A stretch of 64,000 nt of DNA from Acanthopleuribacter pedis (GCF_017377855.1 NZ_JAFREP010000004.1:1-64000), one strand, 5' to 3'. Numbered from the stretch's first letter, positions 8,913 to 19,168 are shown. Notes: a model not told the origin generated them from the sequence alone. Numbers and translations are program-made.

Positions 8913-11900
8913 TTAAACAAGTGCCTCAATACGTGATTCGAGGTCGCGATAGTTGGCCTCAACCGCGCGGATTTCCATGAACAAGGCAAGCGCCTTTTCC
9001 AGTTCACCCAAACCCTGCAGGGCCAGCGCCCATTCGTATTTAAGCGCGATGATTTCGTTCTGGGCCGTACACTTCGCCAAGGCCTCTTCGTAGTGGACGA
9101 TGGCGTCCTCGGTGCGCCCCAACTCGATCATGCAACTGCCGATCAGGGTGGAACACTCCAGAAACCGGGTCGGCTCGGCTTGCGCTCGCCGGAATTCGTT
9201 GATCGCTTCTTCCAGAAGTCCCATTTCCTTGTAGGCAATACCCAAATCGTAGTGGGTTTCGTAATCGTCGTCACTGATCTGCTCGTCAACCCCCCGCTTG
9301 AATTCTTCAAACAGTTCATCGACCGACTGAATCTCTTCCTGGCCGGTTTTGTCATTGATCTCGCCGCCGTCGTCGAACAACTCCTCGCTGAGCTCCGCCG
9401 CCAAATCAAAAAAGCCGGTATCCTGATCGAGTAAATCATGCGTGGGGGTGGCATCACCAGTACCGGTTTCGGCGATGGCCATACCGTGGGTGCCGTCGGT
9501 ATTGGTATGAGCCTGAACTTCCTGCATGCGCTCCAGGATCAGCGGATGATCGCCAAAACGTCCATGGGCTTCTTGCAACAGGTTTTGGGCGTCTTCAAAT
9601 GCTTCTACCGAAATGAAGAAGTCAATTTCTTCCAACTCGCTGGCCAAAGAGCGTTCGTTACCCCCGGTGGCCGCGGCGCCCATGGTCGGGGTCGGCTCAG
9701 CGGGCGGCGGAACGGCGGGTTCGTCGACCGGTTCGAAATCAGCATCTTCCAAGGCATCTTCATCAAGCAACTCGGATTCGTCCAAGGTCCCGTCCACCGC
9801 CGACGGTGTGGCGGGTTCGGCGTAGGGATCGACCGCGGCGGGCGGATTCGGGGCGAAATCCTCATCGTCAAGCTCTTCCAAATCTTCGTCGGCCAAATCC
9901 TCGGCGGTGATGTCGGTGAGATCGTTAATGCCGGTGACATCGTCTTGGAAATGGATCACACTGCTTTCTTCAGAAGGATTGTCGCTGCTGCTCGAAAGCG
10001 AGCCTTCTCCGGGTGCAAAATCCAAAGAGCTGATGTTATCAAAGGTCACTTCGCCGGGATTTTCCACCTGACTGGCGTACATATCGGCCAAATCCTCGGC
10101 CTGATGGGCCCCCGAGGACGGGGTATCCTTGGGCATATCCAGCGACCAAATACCATCTTCGCCGGCGGCGGCCGGTTCCTCTTTTTCGGCGCCACCCAAT
10201 TCGCGAAAGTCCACCACATCGGCGTCGGTCTCGGAAAAGGTCAGCGCCTGTGATTCACGGGAAGCGGAGGCACTGTTACCGGTGAAATCGAGCGAGTACT
10301 GCGACATCGTGGTTTCGCGCTCTTCCTGCTCTTCCTTGTCGGACTGGTACAACAGGGATTCGATACGCCCGCGGTGGATACGCGCAATATCGGGACGATA
10401 CCCCTCCAGTTCTTTTACAAAATCCAAGGCGTCGTGGTATTTCTCGGCTTCAATGTGACCGTTAATCAAACCCACGGTACATTGAATCAAGCTATCTGTA
10501 TCTTGGCGCTCCTGGTAAATCTGCCGCAACTTCAAATTAGCTTCGATGTGGAACGGCTCGATTTCCTTGACCTCATTCAGATGCGTCAAAGCCTGATCCA
10601 TGATGCCGTATTTCATGAACACATCGGCTTCGGTCAGGTGGTTCTGAATCTTGGTAGCCAGATCGGAGGGTTCCATGGAGGACATGCTCGGGTCGGCGGA
10701 CAAGTCACCGGCCTCGGGCTGCGCGGTCATGGAAATTCCGTTTTCGTCGTCAGCCAATTGGAAGCTGTCTTCACCGCCGGTCAAATCCACAAAATCATTA
10801 ACAGGATCGGCTTCTATTGCATCGGGCTCACCACCGGATTGCAGTTGATCCAAACGTGCGCGCCATTCTAAGTTGTTGGGGTCTAAGGCAAGCAGGTCTT
10901 GGATTTTGGCGGCGGCCTGAGCATCCGCCCCTTTGCCCATCAGACCCTGAATCATTTTTTCAAGGGTGAGAATGGCATCGGCGGCCTGATCGTTTTCGCG
11001 ATAAATCTGAACCAGCATTTCAAGCGAAGGCAGATGGTTTTCATCGGCATAAAGGATGTTGCGGAACAAACGGACCGCATCGTCCACCTTGCCTTGCTTG
11101 GTGAAGTTCTCGCTAATGGGAACCAAGGTGCTGTAGGCCTCGTCCAACTCGCCGGCTTCGATAAAACCGCGACCCACTTCTTCAAGCGACCCGGTTTCCT
11201 CGGCCGAAATGTGGAGCGCACGCATAAAACAGGCCTTGGCCTCACGCAACTGACCACGATCCAGGTAGGTTTGGCCCAAAATCTTAATGGCCTCAAGGTT
11301 CTGATCGTTTTTGCGGCATGTCTCGGTAAGTTGATGAAGCGCCTCGTCCGTTTTGCCCTCGGCCAGGTAAACGCGTGCCAACAGGATTTGCAGCCGCACC
11401 GAATCGGGCGCCATTTTTAGACCCTGGGAAATCATTTTTTGCGCTTCGTGAACCAGGTTCTTGCCCAGTAGCTCGTTACCCATCGCGCAAAAATGTTCGG
11501 CGGCTTCGTCGCGCCGTCCTTCACGGACCAGGATTTCGGAGATTTTAAGCCGTGCATCCAGATTGCTGCCGTCGATTTCCAACATTTTCTGATAACAGGT
11601 CAGGGCCCGGGAAAACAGATTCTCTGAATAGTAATGCTCGGCCATACGGCGTAATTCGCCTTTGGCTTCGCTCTGGTGGCCCTGCTGCATGTACAGATCG
11701 ACAAGCTGGTCACGGGCATCCATGTTGCCTTTGTCAACCCGCAGAATCTTTTTATAAACCGCGATTGCTTTGAGGTTAAAACCGTTGGTGCGGTAGGAGT
11801 CGGCGACTTTTAAAAAATAGGAGGTAGCCGACTGGGTATTCCCCGTCTTGCTGTAAAGGTCCCCGATCTTGTTCAGCAAATTGGTGTCGCCCGGCGCTAC

Positions 11901-11999
11901 CTTGGCGACCTTTAACAGCTCATTGAGCGCTTTGTTGTAATTTTGCTTGGCAATATATTTGTCAGCCGACGCTAACGCCTTTGCCTTGTTAAAAGCCAT
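8913..11999 (-). CDS. Large cytoplasmic tetratricopeptide-repeat scaffold protein
   Basis: 1028 residues. The N-terminal 390 residues are at least ten TPR-like helical hairpins beginning ALASADKYIAKQNYNKALNELLKVAKVAPGD; another TPR block spans about 445-560. The middle (about 570-830) is acidic, low-complexity linker rich in Asp, Glu, Ser and Pro, with the motif FxDLTGGEDSFxLADDE-type blocks. The C-terminus (about 870-1028) returns to TPRs, including YETHYDLGIAYKEMGLLEEAINEF. There is no signal peptide or membrane segment. ATG at 11999 is chosen over an upstream ATG because homology-like repeats start there. Its role is unknown; such proteins usually assemble complexes. It is divergent from fusA. 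Confidence 0.85.
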   Translation of the reverse strand: MAFNKAKALASADKYIAKQNYNKALNELLKVAKVAPGDTNLLNKIGDLYSKTGNTQSATSYFLKVADSYRTNGFNLKAIAVYKKILRVDKGNMDARDQLVDLYMQQGHQSEAKGELRRMAEHYYSENLFSRALTCYQKMLEIDGSNLDARLKISEILVREGRRDEAAEHFCAMGNELLGKNLVHEAQKMISQGLKMAPDSVRLQILLARVYLAEGKTDEALHQLTETCRKNDQNLEAIKILGQTYLDRGQLREAKACFMRALHISAEETGSLEEVGRGFIEAGELDEAYSTLVPISENFTKQGKVDDAVRLFRNILYADENHLPSLEMLVQIYRENDQAADAILTLEKMIQGLMGKGADAQAAAKIQDLLALDPNNLEWRARLDQLQSGGEPDAIEADPVNDFVDLTGGEDSFQLADDENGISMTAQPEAGDLSADPSMSSMEPSDLATKIQNHLTEADVFMKYGIMDQALTHLNEVKEIEPFHIEANLKLRQIYQERQDTDSLIQCTVGLINGHIEAEKYHDALDFVKELEGYRPDIARIHRGRIESLLYQSDKEEQEERETTMSQYSLDFTGNSASASRESQALTFSETDADVVDFRELGGAEKEEPAAAGEDGIWSLDMPKDTPSSGAHQAEDLADMYASQVENPGEVTFDNISSLDFAPGEGSLSSSSDNPSEESSVIHFQDDVTGINDLTDITAEDLADEDLEELDDEDFAPNPPAAVDPYAEPATPSAVDGTLDESELLDEDALEDADFEPVDEPAVPPPAEPTPTMGAAATGGNERSLASELEEIDFFISVEAFEDAQNLLQEAHGRFGDHPLILERMQEVQAHTNTDGTHGMAIAETGTGDATPTHDLLDQDTGFFDLAAELSEELFDDGGEINDKTGQEEIQSVDELFEEFKRGVDEQISDDDYETHYDLGIAYKEMGLLEEAINEFRRAQAEPTRFLECSTLIGSCMIELGRTEDAIVHYEEALAKCTAQNEIIALKYEWALALQGLGELEKALALFMEIRAVEANYRDLESRIEALV

Positions 12000-12543
12000 G
12001 GTCTCTCTTTCAACTGCAACGAAGATCGGGAAATCGCGGTTCGCCGTCAATACAAAAAGGTATTGTCCCCAACATATCACTATGACATGTGGTGGTCAAT
12101 TTCAAATGAGCTTGGATCCAAGCGCAACACAGCCCGCCGGGGCCGGCCGCAACGGATCACGGCTCATTGCTAAGTCACTGGTATAAGCATAGGTTTTCGA
12201 CGAGAAGCGGGCGTCAACCCCCAACCGGACGGCGCGTCGATGAAGCACCCCCCGAACCATCCCCGTCGAAGTCCGGCTATCATAACACGAAGCGGTTCCA
12301 AACAAAGCGGCCAGGCGGTATCACCCGCCGCCTGTTTGCGATGGGACCAATCGGGGTGTTGCAGCCGTTCAGGTTCTATAGTAGACTTCTACGGTTTGTG
12401 GAGTCTCCGGGCTGTTTGGCCCCGAGGCCTTTATGACCCAATCGGCTGCCAAAGACTGACGTTTTCCAACCCTTATCCAGCCGATCCCGGAGAAGACCTG
12501 CTCCACCTGGTAGAAATCTCTTAAAGTAAAAGGAAAGAGCGCT
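12000..12543. other. Divergent intergenic region between TPR gene and fusA
   Basis: 544 bases that must hold the promoters of both the TPR gene (minus) and fusA (plus). I see no convincing gene, RNA or strong promoter match; the fusA ribosome binding site is AAAGGA just before 12544. Confidence 0.4.
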
Positions 12544-14637
12544 ATGAGCGAAATTGAAGTCACCAGAAATATTGGTATTTCTGCGCACATCGATAGCGGC
12601 AAAACCACGCTGACCGAACGGATTCTGTACTACGCAGGCCGCATCCACAAAATTGAAGAGGTGCGAGGTGGAGGGTCCGGGGCCACCATGGACCACATGG
12701 AATTGGAAAAAGAGCGCGGCATCACGATTACCTCCGCCGCGACCACCGTCCACTGGCATGACAAGAAGATTAACATCATCGACACACCCGGCCACGTTGA
12801 CTTCACCGTAGAAGTTGAACGTTCCCTGCGTGTTCTCGACGGCGCGATCTTGGTTCTCTGCTCCGTTGCGGGCGTTCAGTCTCAGTCCATCACCGTTGAC
12901 CGCCAAATGAAACGCTACCGCGTTCCCCGTTTGGTATTCATCAACAAAATGGACCGTACCGGTGCCGACCCTTTCAAAGGCGTCAAAGAGCTGAAAGAAA
13001 AACTCGGCTTGCACCCGGTTCTGATGCAGTTGCCCATCGGCGCGGAAGATCAATTTGACGGCGTCGCCGACCTGGTCACCATGAAGGCTTACTACTTCGA
13101 CGGCGATCAAGGTGAAACCGTTCGCGAAGAAGAAATTCCCGCCGACATGCTGGCCAAAGCTGAAGAGCAACGCGAAATCATGCTGGAAGAATTGACCCAC
13201 TTCAACGACGACTTGATGGAGCTGGTGCTTGAGGGTGAAGACATCCCCGAGGACATGATCCACGCGACGATTAAGAAAGGTGTTCAATCCCTCGGCATGG
13301 TTCCTGTCTACATGGGTTCCGCCTTTAAAAACAAAGGTGTTCAACGTCTGTTGGACGCGGTTGAGCGCTACCTGCCTTCTCCTCTGGAAGCAGAACCTCA
13401 GTCCGCCACCGACCTGGACAACCCCGAGGGCGAACAGGTTCCCCTGGAGCCGGATGCATCCAAGCCTTTGGTTTGTATGGCGTTTAAAATCACCGAAGAA
13501 CAGTTCGGTCAGGTTACCTACACCCGTATTTACCAAGGTACCTTGCGCAAAGGTGAAACCATCTACAACACGCGTACCGGTAAAAAGCTCCGGGTCGGCC
13601 GCCTGGTCCGCATGCACGCCGATGACAAAGAAAACATCGACGAAGCAAGCGCGGGCGACATCATCGCCATGGTCGGCGTTGACTGCGCCTCCGGTGATAC
13701 CTTCTGTCAAGATCCGTTGAACTACGCTTGTGAATCGATCTTCGTTCCCGAGCCGGTTATTTCGTTGGCGATTAAACCCGTGGACAACGCGGCCGCCACG
13801 AAAATGGGTAAAGCGCTGAACCGCTTCATGAAAGAAGACCCCACCTTCCGTGTGCGGGTTGATGAAGAGTCAGCCGAAACCGTAATCGCCGGCATGGGCG
13901 AGCTTCACCTCGAGGTTTACATCGAGCGCATCAAGCGTGAGTACAAAGCCGAGGTTGAAGTAGGCGCCCCTCAGGTTAACTACCGCGAAACCATCCGTCG
14001 CGAAGCCGAATACGACTACACCCACAAGAAACAGACCGGTGGTTCCGGTCAGTACGGTTGTGTTGTCGGTAAAATCTACCCCCTCGACGCCGAACACGAA
14101 GAAAACTTCGAATTCGTCAACAACATCAAGGGCGGTAACATTCCTACCGAATACATCCCCGCTTGTGAAAAAGGTTTCAAAGACGTTATGGATGAGGGCC
14201 CTCTGGCCGGCTTCCCCATGGTTCGCGTCGGTGTTCACCTGAACGACGGTAAGTACCACGACGTTGACTCCTCGGAGACCGCGTTCCGTACCGCCTCCCG
14301 TCAGGCCATGAAACAAGCGATTGCGAAAGCAAAGGCTGTTTTGCTGGAGCCGATCATGAAGGTTGAAGTGGAATCGCCTCAAGAGTTCCAAGGTAACGTG
14401 GTGGGCAGCTTGTCCTCCCGCCGCGGCATCATCGCCGGCATTGACACCCAAGCCGACGGTACCTGCATCCTGAACTCCTCGGTACCCCTCTCCGAAATGT
14501 TCGGTTACTCCACCGAGCTGCGTTCTTTAACCCAAGGTAAAGCGTCCTTCTCGATGGAATTCGAAAAGTACGAAGCCGCACCCGACTCCGTGGCCGCCAA
14601 GGTGATGGAAGAGCGTGCCGAGCGCAAGAACAAATAA
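12544..14637 (+). CDS. fusA: Elongation factor G, mitochondrial-like (spdEFG1-type)
   Basis: 697-residue translational GTPase that moves tRNA and mRNA through the ribosome. G1 is [10 protein letters not shown]3 DTPGHVDF, G4 NKMD. The switch region reads [21 protein letters not shown] and the following strand [40 protein letters not shown], which resembles mitochondrial EFG1 and bacterial spdEFG1 more than the classic bacterial FusA (usually HIDAGKTTTTERIL and DGAATMDWM). Domain IV has [12 protein letters not shown]. Codon use is strongly biased (GGT, GTT, CGT, AAA), as expected for high expression. Good SD upstream; intrinsic terminator downstream. No str-operon genes (rpsL, rpsG, tuf) are adjacent. 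Confidence 0.93.
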   Translation: MSEIEVTRNIGISAHIDSGKTTLTERILYYAGRIHKIEEVRGGGSGATMDHMELEKERGITITSAATTVHWHDKKINIIDTPGHVDFTVEVERSLRVLDGAILVLCSVAGVQSQSITVDRQMKRYRVPRLVFINKMDRTGADPFKGVKELKEKLGLHPVLMQLPIGAEDQFDGVADLVTMKAYYFDGDQGETVREEEIPADMLAKAEEQREIMLEELTHFNDDLMELVLEGEDIPEDMIHATIKKGVQSLGMVPVYMGSAFKNKGVQRLLDAVERYLPSPLEAEPQSATDLDNPEGEQVPLEPDASKPLVCMAFKITEEQFGQVTYTRIYQGTLRKGETIYNTRTGKKLRVGRLVRMHADDKENIDEASAGDIIAMVGVDCASGDTFCQDPLNYACESIFVPEPVISLAIKPVDNAAATKMGKALNRFMKEDPTFRVRVDEESAETVIAGMGELHLEVYIERIKREYKAEVEVGAPQVNYRETIRREAEYDYTHKKQTGGSGQYGCVVGKIYPLDAEHEENFEFVNNIKGGNIPTEYIPACEKGFKDVMDEGPLAGFPMVRVGVHLNDGKYHDVDSSETAFRTASRQAMKQAIAKAKAVLLEPIMKVEVESPQEFQGNVVGSLSSRRGIIAGIDTQADGTCILNSSVPLSEMFGYSTELRSLTQGKASFSMEFEKYEAAPDSVAAKVMEERAERKNK

Positions 14638-14660
14638 TCACCCCTCGCGGTGATCCAAGA

Positions 14661-14688
14661 AAGGGAGCCCTTGTGGCTCCCTTTTTTT
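14661..14688 (+). terminator. Intrinsic terminator of fusA
   Basis: Stem AAGGGAGCC/GGCTCCCTT with a short loop followed by seven T, 24 bases after the fusA stop. Confidence 0.95.
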
Positions 14689-14731
14689 ATGCCCGAACAC
14701 CAAAACAGCGCGGGCTTATTAATAATGTAGG

Positions 14732-14766
14732 AGCGGCGGTTTTCCAAACAAGAAAACCGCCGCTGA
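14732..14766 (-). terminator. Hairpin after the adenosyltransferase gene
   Basis: A near-perfect stem (AGCGGCGGTTTTC with GAAAACCGCCGCT) lies between the convergent fusA and cobalamin adenosyltransferase genes, 40 bases past the latter's stop. A T-run is lacking, so termination strength is uncertain. Confidence 0.55.
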
Positions 14767-14806
14767 AGTCCGAGGAATCAAAAAAAAGACCGGAAGAACC
14801 GCCTTG

Positions 14807-15457
14807 TTATCGGCCCGCCGAGGCGCTTGCCGCGCGGTTGGGCTCCCAAAGGGTTTCCTCACGATCCAAAATGCGGTTGATCCAACGGCTCCAGACAAAA
14901 AAAGCGTCGCTCAAGCGGTTGAGGTATTCCACGCTGTACTCGGGGACGGTTTCCGTTTCAGCCAGGGCGATCACCCGTCGTTCGGCCCGTCGGCACACGG
15001 TGCGACAAATATGCAGATCCGTATTCTCGCGACTGCCACCCGGCAGGACAAAAGAGCGCAACGCGGGCAGCATGTCGTTACAGTGATCGATATCTTCTTC
15101 CAAGCGTTTAATATCCGCGGCTTGCACGCGCGGCTGCTTGGGATGCAAGTCCTCGGGTAGGGTCGCCAAAACAGAACCCAGGTTAAACAGCTCGTGCTGA
15201 ATGCGCACCAGCACCTCGATGAACCAGTTTACCTCGGTGCTTTGGTGGGCGTCCCGGGAAACCGTGACAACCAGCGCGCCGACAAAGGCGTTGAGTTCAT
15301 CAACCGTGCCATAGGCCTCAATGCGGGCGTGGTTCTTGGGGACGCGTTTCCCGCCGACCAACGCGGTCGTACCCTTGTCGCCGGTTTTGGTGTAGACCTT
15401 GGTGATCGCCAACTTGGGATCGCTATAGGTTTGTTCGGTTTGTGTCGTTTCGCTCAC
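14807..15457 (-). CDS. Cob(I)alamin adenosyltransferase, PduO type
   Basis: 216 residues. PduO-type enzymes transfer adenosyl from ATP to cob(I)alamin to make adenosylcobalamin. The N-terminal ATP-binding motif KVYTKTGDKGTTALVGG, the segment KNHARIEAYGTVDELNAFVG and the C-terminal RTVCRRAERRVI and VEYLNRLSDAFFVWSRWI are all diagnostic. The start is GTG at 15457 with GGGAG upstream. The N-terminus has about 18 extra residues before the conserved core. No other cobalamin gene is nearby, so it probably serves salvage or assembly with a B12-dependent enzyme encoded elsewhere. Confidence 0.95.
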   Translation of the reverse strand: MSETTQTEQTYSDPKLAITKVYTKTGDKGTTALVGGKRVPKNHARIEAYGTVDELNAFVGALVVTVSRDAHQSTEVNWFIEVLVRIQHELFNLGSVLATLPEDLHPKQPRVQAADIKRLEEDIDHCNDMLPALRSFVLPGGSRENTDLHICRTVCRRAERRVIALAETETVPEYSVEYLNRLSDAFFVWSRWINRILDREETLWEPNRAASASAGR

Positions 15458-15920
15458 GCAACTTTCTCCCTCTTGAAATGTAAAGGGTAGTGTACCGCGT
15501 TCCGCCGGCGTCCAATATGAGGAATCGATGTTTTGGCGAAGCGAGCCGAGGGCGGATTAAATCAAACCCTGCGCGGCCAAGCGGTTGCCGTTCACGACCG
15601 GTCGCAACCCTTAAAAAAAGCGCAAGAAATTGGATAAGTCAACCATTTAAAAGCGCTTGGCATTTGTGGGACATTCTTCTATGATTAAGTGCCAAACGAT
15701 GTGAATCTCCGGGCCGATCCGCATGGCTCAGCAGGGTTTTTTTGAACCAACCGCACGGCACCGAACCTTATCATGGATGGTACGGCGATCAAGCGCGCGC
15801 CGGAAAACCAATCTGAGCCAATCGGATCGGCAGTTGCCGAGAACGAACGTGTTCGATTAATTGCTGTCCTTCACGGCCGGTCGTCTGCAAGCGAAACCAA
15901 CGATACTCAGGGGTGTGGTT
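15458..15920. other. Divergent intergenic region
   Basis: 463 bases between the adenosyltransferase and the cNMP/FHA gene. No gene, RNA or repeat family was recognised; both upstream promoter regions should lie here. Confidence 0.4.
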
Positions 15921-16715
15921 ATGAGTGGTGGAAACTTCTTTGCACAGTACACAGTCGAGTACGAGGCCGGGGAAACCATCTACAAAGAACGAGAAGACGG
16001 CAACTGCATGTTCGTCATCAAGTCGGGCACGGTCGAGTTGGTCAAAGGCGACGCGACCCATTCCGAGATTTTGGGTGAAATGTCGAAAGGCGACTTTTTC
16101 GGCGAACTCAGCATTCTCGAACACAGCCCACGCATGGAAACGGCCCGCGCCACCGAACCCACCTCGGTGGTCATTATTCACCGCGGCACCTTTGTCAAAA
16201 TGCTCAAAGCCAACATGGAAATCGCCATTCGCATGTTGCAAAAGCTCTCGACCAAACTGCGTCAATCGGAAGAAAAGGTCGACGATTTGTTTAAGCGCGT
16301 TTCCAGGATGGAAAACGAAGCGCTGATGACGCAACCCAACATCAAGGTCCCCAAGGAAAAACGCATCGCGGGCAAGTTGGTATCACTCTCGTCCAACCGC
16401 GTCTTTATCCTCAATTCCGACCGCAACCTGGTCGGCCGCTACGATCCCGTCACGGGTATCAAACCCGAGGTCGACTTGACGTATGAGGACGACAACCGCT
16501 CGGTTTCCCGCCGCCACGCGGTCATTTTCCGCCGCAACAACCAGTTCTTTGTGCAGGAAGAGATCGGCGTCTTAAACGGTACCTACGTCAACGGCACCAA
16601 GGCTACCAACGGCGGCGAGCATCCGGTTAACGACCAAGACATGGTCAATTTCGGCATGCTGGCGTTTAAATTCTACCTGGTCGATGAAGATTCACTGCCG
16701 GCGCAGGGTAGCTAA
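15921..16715 (+). CDS. Cyclic-nucleotide-binding domain plus FHA domain protein
   Basis: 264 residues. Residues about 10-125 form a cNMP-binding fold (EAGETIYKEREDGNCMFVIKSGTVELV, then GDFFGELSILEHSPRMETARA, the phosphate-binding cassette with FGELS and a distal Arg). A short coiled linker (about 110-135) follows. Residues about 170-255 form an FHA phosphothreonine-binding domain with VGRYDP, SVSRRHAVI, and NGTYVNG. There is no HTH, so it is not a CRP-type regulator; it more likely links cyclic-nucleotide signals to phosphoprotein partners. The ATG at 15921 has AGGGG upstream; the longer upstream frame lacks an SD. The 3' end meets the repeat block at 16846. Confidence 0.9.
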   Translation: MSGGNFFAQYTVEYEAGETIYKEREDGNCMFVIKSGTVELVKGDATHSEILGEMSKGDFFGELSILEHSPRMETARATEPTSVVIIHRGTFVKMLKANMEIAIRMLQKLSTKLRQSEEKVDDLFKRVSRMENEALMTQPNIKVPKEKRIAGKLVSLSSNRVFILNSDRNLVGRYDPVTGIKPEVDLTYEDDNRSVSRRHAVIFRRNNQFFVQEEIGVLNGTYVNGTKATNGGEHPVNDQDMVNFGMLAFKFYLVDEDSLPAQGS

Positions 16716-16845
16716 GCGCGCCGGCTCGATCCAAACATAAATCCTGGGTATTGATTCACCGTGTTTTTCAGCACGCAAATCGGTGTGGTCGGTTGTTGAT
16801 GGGTTCACCACCCTATCTGGATTGGCCATGCTTCCTTCAGAATCC

Positions 16846-17290
16846 GGCTTGGCTGGGTTTTGATCCGTTGGCAACCCCCGGCTTGGCCGGGTTTTGATTC
16901 GTTGGCGACCCCTGGCTTGGTTGGGTTTTGATTCGTTGGTGGCCCCCGGCTTGGATGGGTTTTGATCCGGTGCACCCCGACGAGGGTAGGGCTTGATTCG
17001 CCCACGACCCGGCGTGGATGGGCCTCAATTCGCCCACGACCCAGCGTGGGTGGGTTTTGATCCGGCGCACCCCGGCTTGGATGGGGCTTGATCCGTTGGC
17101 ACCCCGGCTTGGATCGGGTTTGATCCGTTGGCGATCCGGCTTGGATGGGTTTTGATCCGTTGGCGACCCGGCGTGGCTGGGTTTTGATCCGTTGGCGACC
17201 CGGCGTGGCTGGGTTTTGATCCGTTGGCGACCCGGCGTGGCTGGGTTTTGATCCGTTGGCGACCCGGCGTGGCTGGGTTTGATCCGGCGC
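16846..17290. repeat. 32-bp tandem repeat array
   Basis: About 14 units of roughly 32 bp with the core TGGGTTTTGATCCGTTGGCGACCC. The units at 17110-17280 are almost identical and those nearer 16846 are diverged, so the array appears to have expanded from the side next to the composite element. It starts 130 bases after the cNMP/FHA gene stop. Confidence 0.93.
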
Positions 17291-17903
17291 GCCCCGAAGC
17301 GGGCCGCACAACCCCATCTATGGACCATGCTTTGATTAAATGCGAGGCTTCGCCTCGCCACTCTGGACGCACCCTACAGGGGTGCCATATGTTAGCCCCG
17401 GGTACGACCATTGAAAATGGTCGCACCCTGGGTGTTTGGGGTTCACGATCAGGAAGGCCCTGCATGGGCCGACACCCCAGGCGTTGCGATTCGGGAACCC
17501 CGCGGGGATCATATACCCCAGGCGTTGCGATTCGGGAACCCCGCGGGGATCATATACCCCAGGCGTTGCGATTCGGGAACCCCGCGGGGATCATATACCC
17601 CAGGCGTTGCGATTCGGGAACCCCGCGGGGATCATAAACCCCAGGCGTTGCGATTCGGGAACCCCGCGGGGATCATAAACCCCAAACGGATCGTTTCCCG
17701 GAACAAGATAAACCCAACGGATTGGTTGTTTGTTGTGAGGCCGGCGCCTCTGGCGGCCTGCACAACGGGAACCCCCGGGGACCCTGGGTAAACGGTTGTT
17801 CTACAACCATTTACCCAGGGCTGAAATCCGTAAGGCCTTCAGCCTAACCAAATGTCGTTCGCCGCCGGCTCACGGTTTTAAATCAATGGTGGTCCACACA
17901 TAG
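17281..17903. repeat. Composite hairpin element, copy II
   Basis: Same order of blocks and hairpins as 8108-8590, from GATCCGGCGCGCCCC through GCACAACCCCATCT, GACCATGCTTTGA, the GACCATTGAAAATGGTC hairpin, GGCCCTGCATGGGCC, GAGGCCGGCGCC...GGCGGCCT and the CCCTGGGTAAA stem to GTGGTCCACAC. It is longer than copy I mainly because one internal 41-bp unit has been amplified to five copies. Confidence 0.85.
17481..17685. repeat. 41-bp tandem array inside composite element II
   Basis: Five units start at 17481, 17522, 17563, 17604 and 17645 with the core GCGTTGCGATTCGGGAACCC followed by CGCGGGGATCATA. Copy I has a single diverged equivalent near 8308-8350. Confidence 0.95.
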
Positions 17904-18240
17904 GGGTGTATGAACCCCATCAGGGTTCACCGGATCATAGCCCGTCCCATCATTGCCTCATTCGGGTGCGTGAACCCCATCAGGGTTCACCGGATCATAG
18001 CCCGTCCCATCATTGCCTCATTCGGGTGTATGAACCCCATCAGGGTTCACCGGATCATAGCCCGCCCAATCATTGCCTCATTCGGGTGTATGAACCCCAT
18101 CAGGGTTCACCGGATCATAGCCCGCCCAATCATTGCCCCATTCGTGGGTGTGAACCCCACCATTCACCGAATCAATGCCCGTCCCGTCATTGCCTCATTC
18201 GGGTGTGTGAACCCCGCCAGGGTTCATCGGATCAAACCGG
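17904..18240. repeat. 60-bp tandem repeat array
   Basis: Four full 60-bp units start at 17904, 17964, 18024 and 18084, with blocks GAACCCCATCAGGGTTCACC (a short hairpin), GGATCATAGCCCG and ATCATTGCCTCATTCGGG; two degraded units follow to 18240. The array occupies the same position relative to composite element II as the 39-bp array does to copy I, and both contain GGATCAT. It ends 5 bases from the stop codon of the rdgC-like gene. Confidence 0.95.
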
Positions 18241-18244
18241 CGGG

Positions 18245-19168
18245 CTACCCGCCCGTCGTTCCTTCCGGCAATTCATCCGCCAGCAGCATTTCGAATTTGA
18301 GCTCGAGCATGTCCCACAACCCTTTGATGTGCTCCATGCGTTCGTCCAATTGTTCGGTCCAGTGGCTCGATTTGAAACTGTCGAGCTTAAACCCACTGAT
18401 GCGGAACGCCAAACCGTCAAGGCTGAAACTCACGTCTTTCATCAGCAACTTGGCCGAGAGAATTTCGGCGTCGGCATCAAGGAACCGGTCCAGCTCGCGC
18501 ACCACCGGGCCCGAAAGCGACACTTTCGCCCCGTCGATCGTCTGCAATTTCACGCTGCCTTTTTCCGGCTCAACAATCGTCTCGGAATCACCCATCAGCT
18601 GACGCAGAAACCGCGCACCCCAAATCGATTGGCCTGGCTCTTTGAAATCAACGACCTCGTTGGGGGGTTCATCCAAGGCGCGGTCCAGCCAAGGGGTTTT
18701 GTATTCAACCTCAACCCCGAGCCGCTGTAAAAGCTCCAAAACGGTGCCGAGATGGCCTTTCGACGTGGAACCCACGTACAGGATCATGTTGTCGATGGTG
18801 CATTCAATAATCTTTGATTTCGGCGATGGATGGGCCATCAGCTCGTCCTCCGCCAACTTGCGCAATTGGCGGCGCGTCTGCGGCGAGGGGGGACCCACGT
18901 TTTCTTCCTCAACCTTAATCAACTCCATCAAACGTTCGTTGATCAAGGTACTGTCCAACAAAACTTTGTCGATGCGCACGCGAAAGGCCCAGCGGCCCGC
19001 GCCGATCACATACGGCTCTTCCGGTTTGAAAGGGACAAAGCCACTGCGTTCGCGGATGGCGGAACCCGGGGTAATCGCGCGGAAGGCGGCATTTTCGAAG
19101 GGGATTTCCTCGGGCATGCTGGTAATCGTGAACCGTGTACATGCAACCGCACCCGTCAACAAACCCAT
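18245..19168 (-). CDS. RdgC-like recombination-associated protein
   Basis: 307 residues, the usual RdgC size. RdgC forms a DNA-binding ring that restrains RecA. The family pattern is visible in GRWAFRVRIDKVLLDSTLINERL, a charged helical stretch RRQLRKLAEDELMAHPSPKSK, and the strand-helix IECTIDNMILYVGSTSKGHLGTVLELLQRLG, equivalent to the RdgC core YxxxDTxxxxLxVxTSSxxxxEExLxLL. ATG at 19168 is preceded by GGGAGGAG; an in-frame upstream ATG is less likely. The assignment rests on pattern, not alignment. It is a single gene, with a tandem array at its 3' end. Confidence 0.72.
   Translation of the reverse strand: MGLLTGAVACTRFTITSMPEEIPFENAAFRAITPGSAIRERSGFVPFKPEEPYVIGAGRWAFRVRIDKVLLDSTLINERLMELIKVEEENVGPPSPQTRRQLRKLAEDELMAHPSPKSKIIECTIDNMILYVGSTSKGHLGTVLELLQRLGVEVEYKTPWLDRALDEPPNEVVDFKEPGQSIWGARFLRQLMGDSETIVEPEKGSVKLQTIDGAKVSLSGPVVRELDRFLDADAEILSAKLLMKDVSFSLDGLAFRISGFKLDSFKSSHWTEQLDERMEHIKGLWDMLELKFEMLLADELPEGTTGG

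Noticed and set aside
8502..8916. Long open frames on both strands across the 39-bp array
   Set aside because: The period is a multiple of 3 without stops, so frames stay open by construction; no SD and no codon bias support a gene.
12376..13710. A 444-codon minus-strand frame opposite fusA
   Set aside because: It is antisense to a strongly codon-biased EF-G; such shadow frames are expected.
16805..17465. Long frames with repeated Lys/Gln/Pro/Ser units in the 32-bp array and composite element II
   Set aside because: All frames are open and amino-acid repeats merely mirror the DNA period; no start site with SD.
17906..18730. A frame joining the 60-bp array to sequence antisense to the rdgC-like gene
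   Set aside because: Its second half is antisense to a gene with a clear SD and protein pattern.
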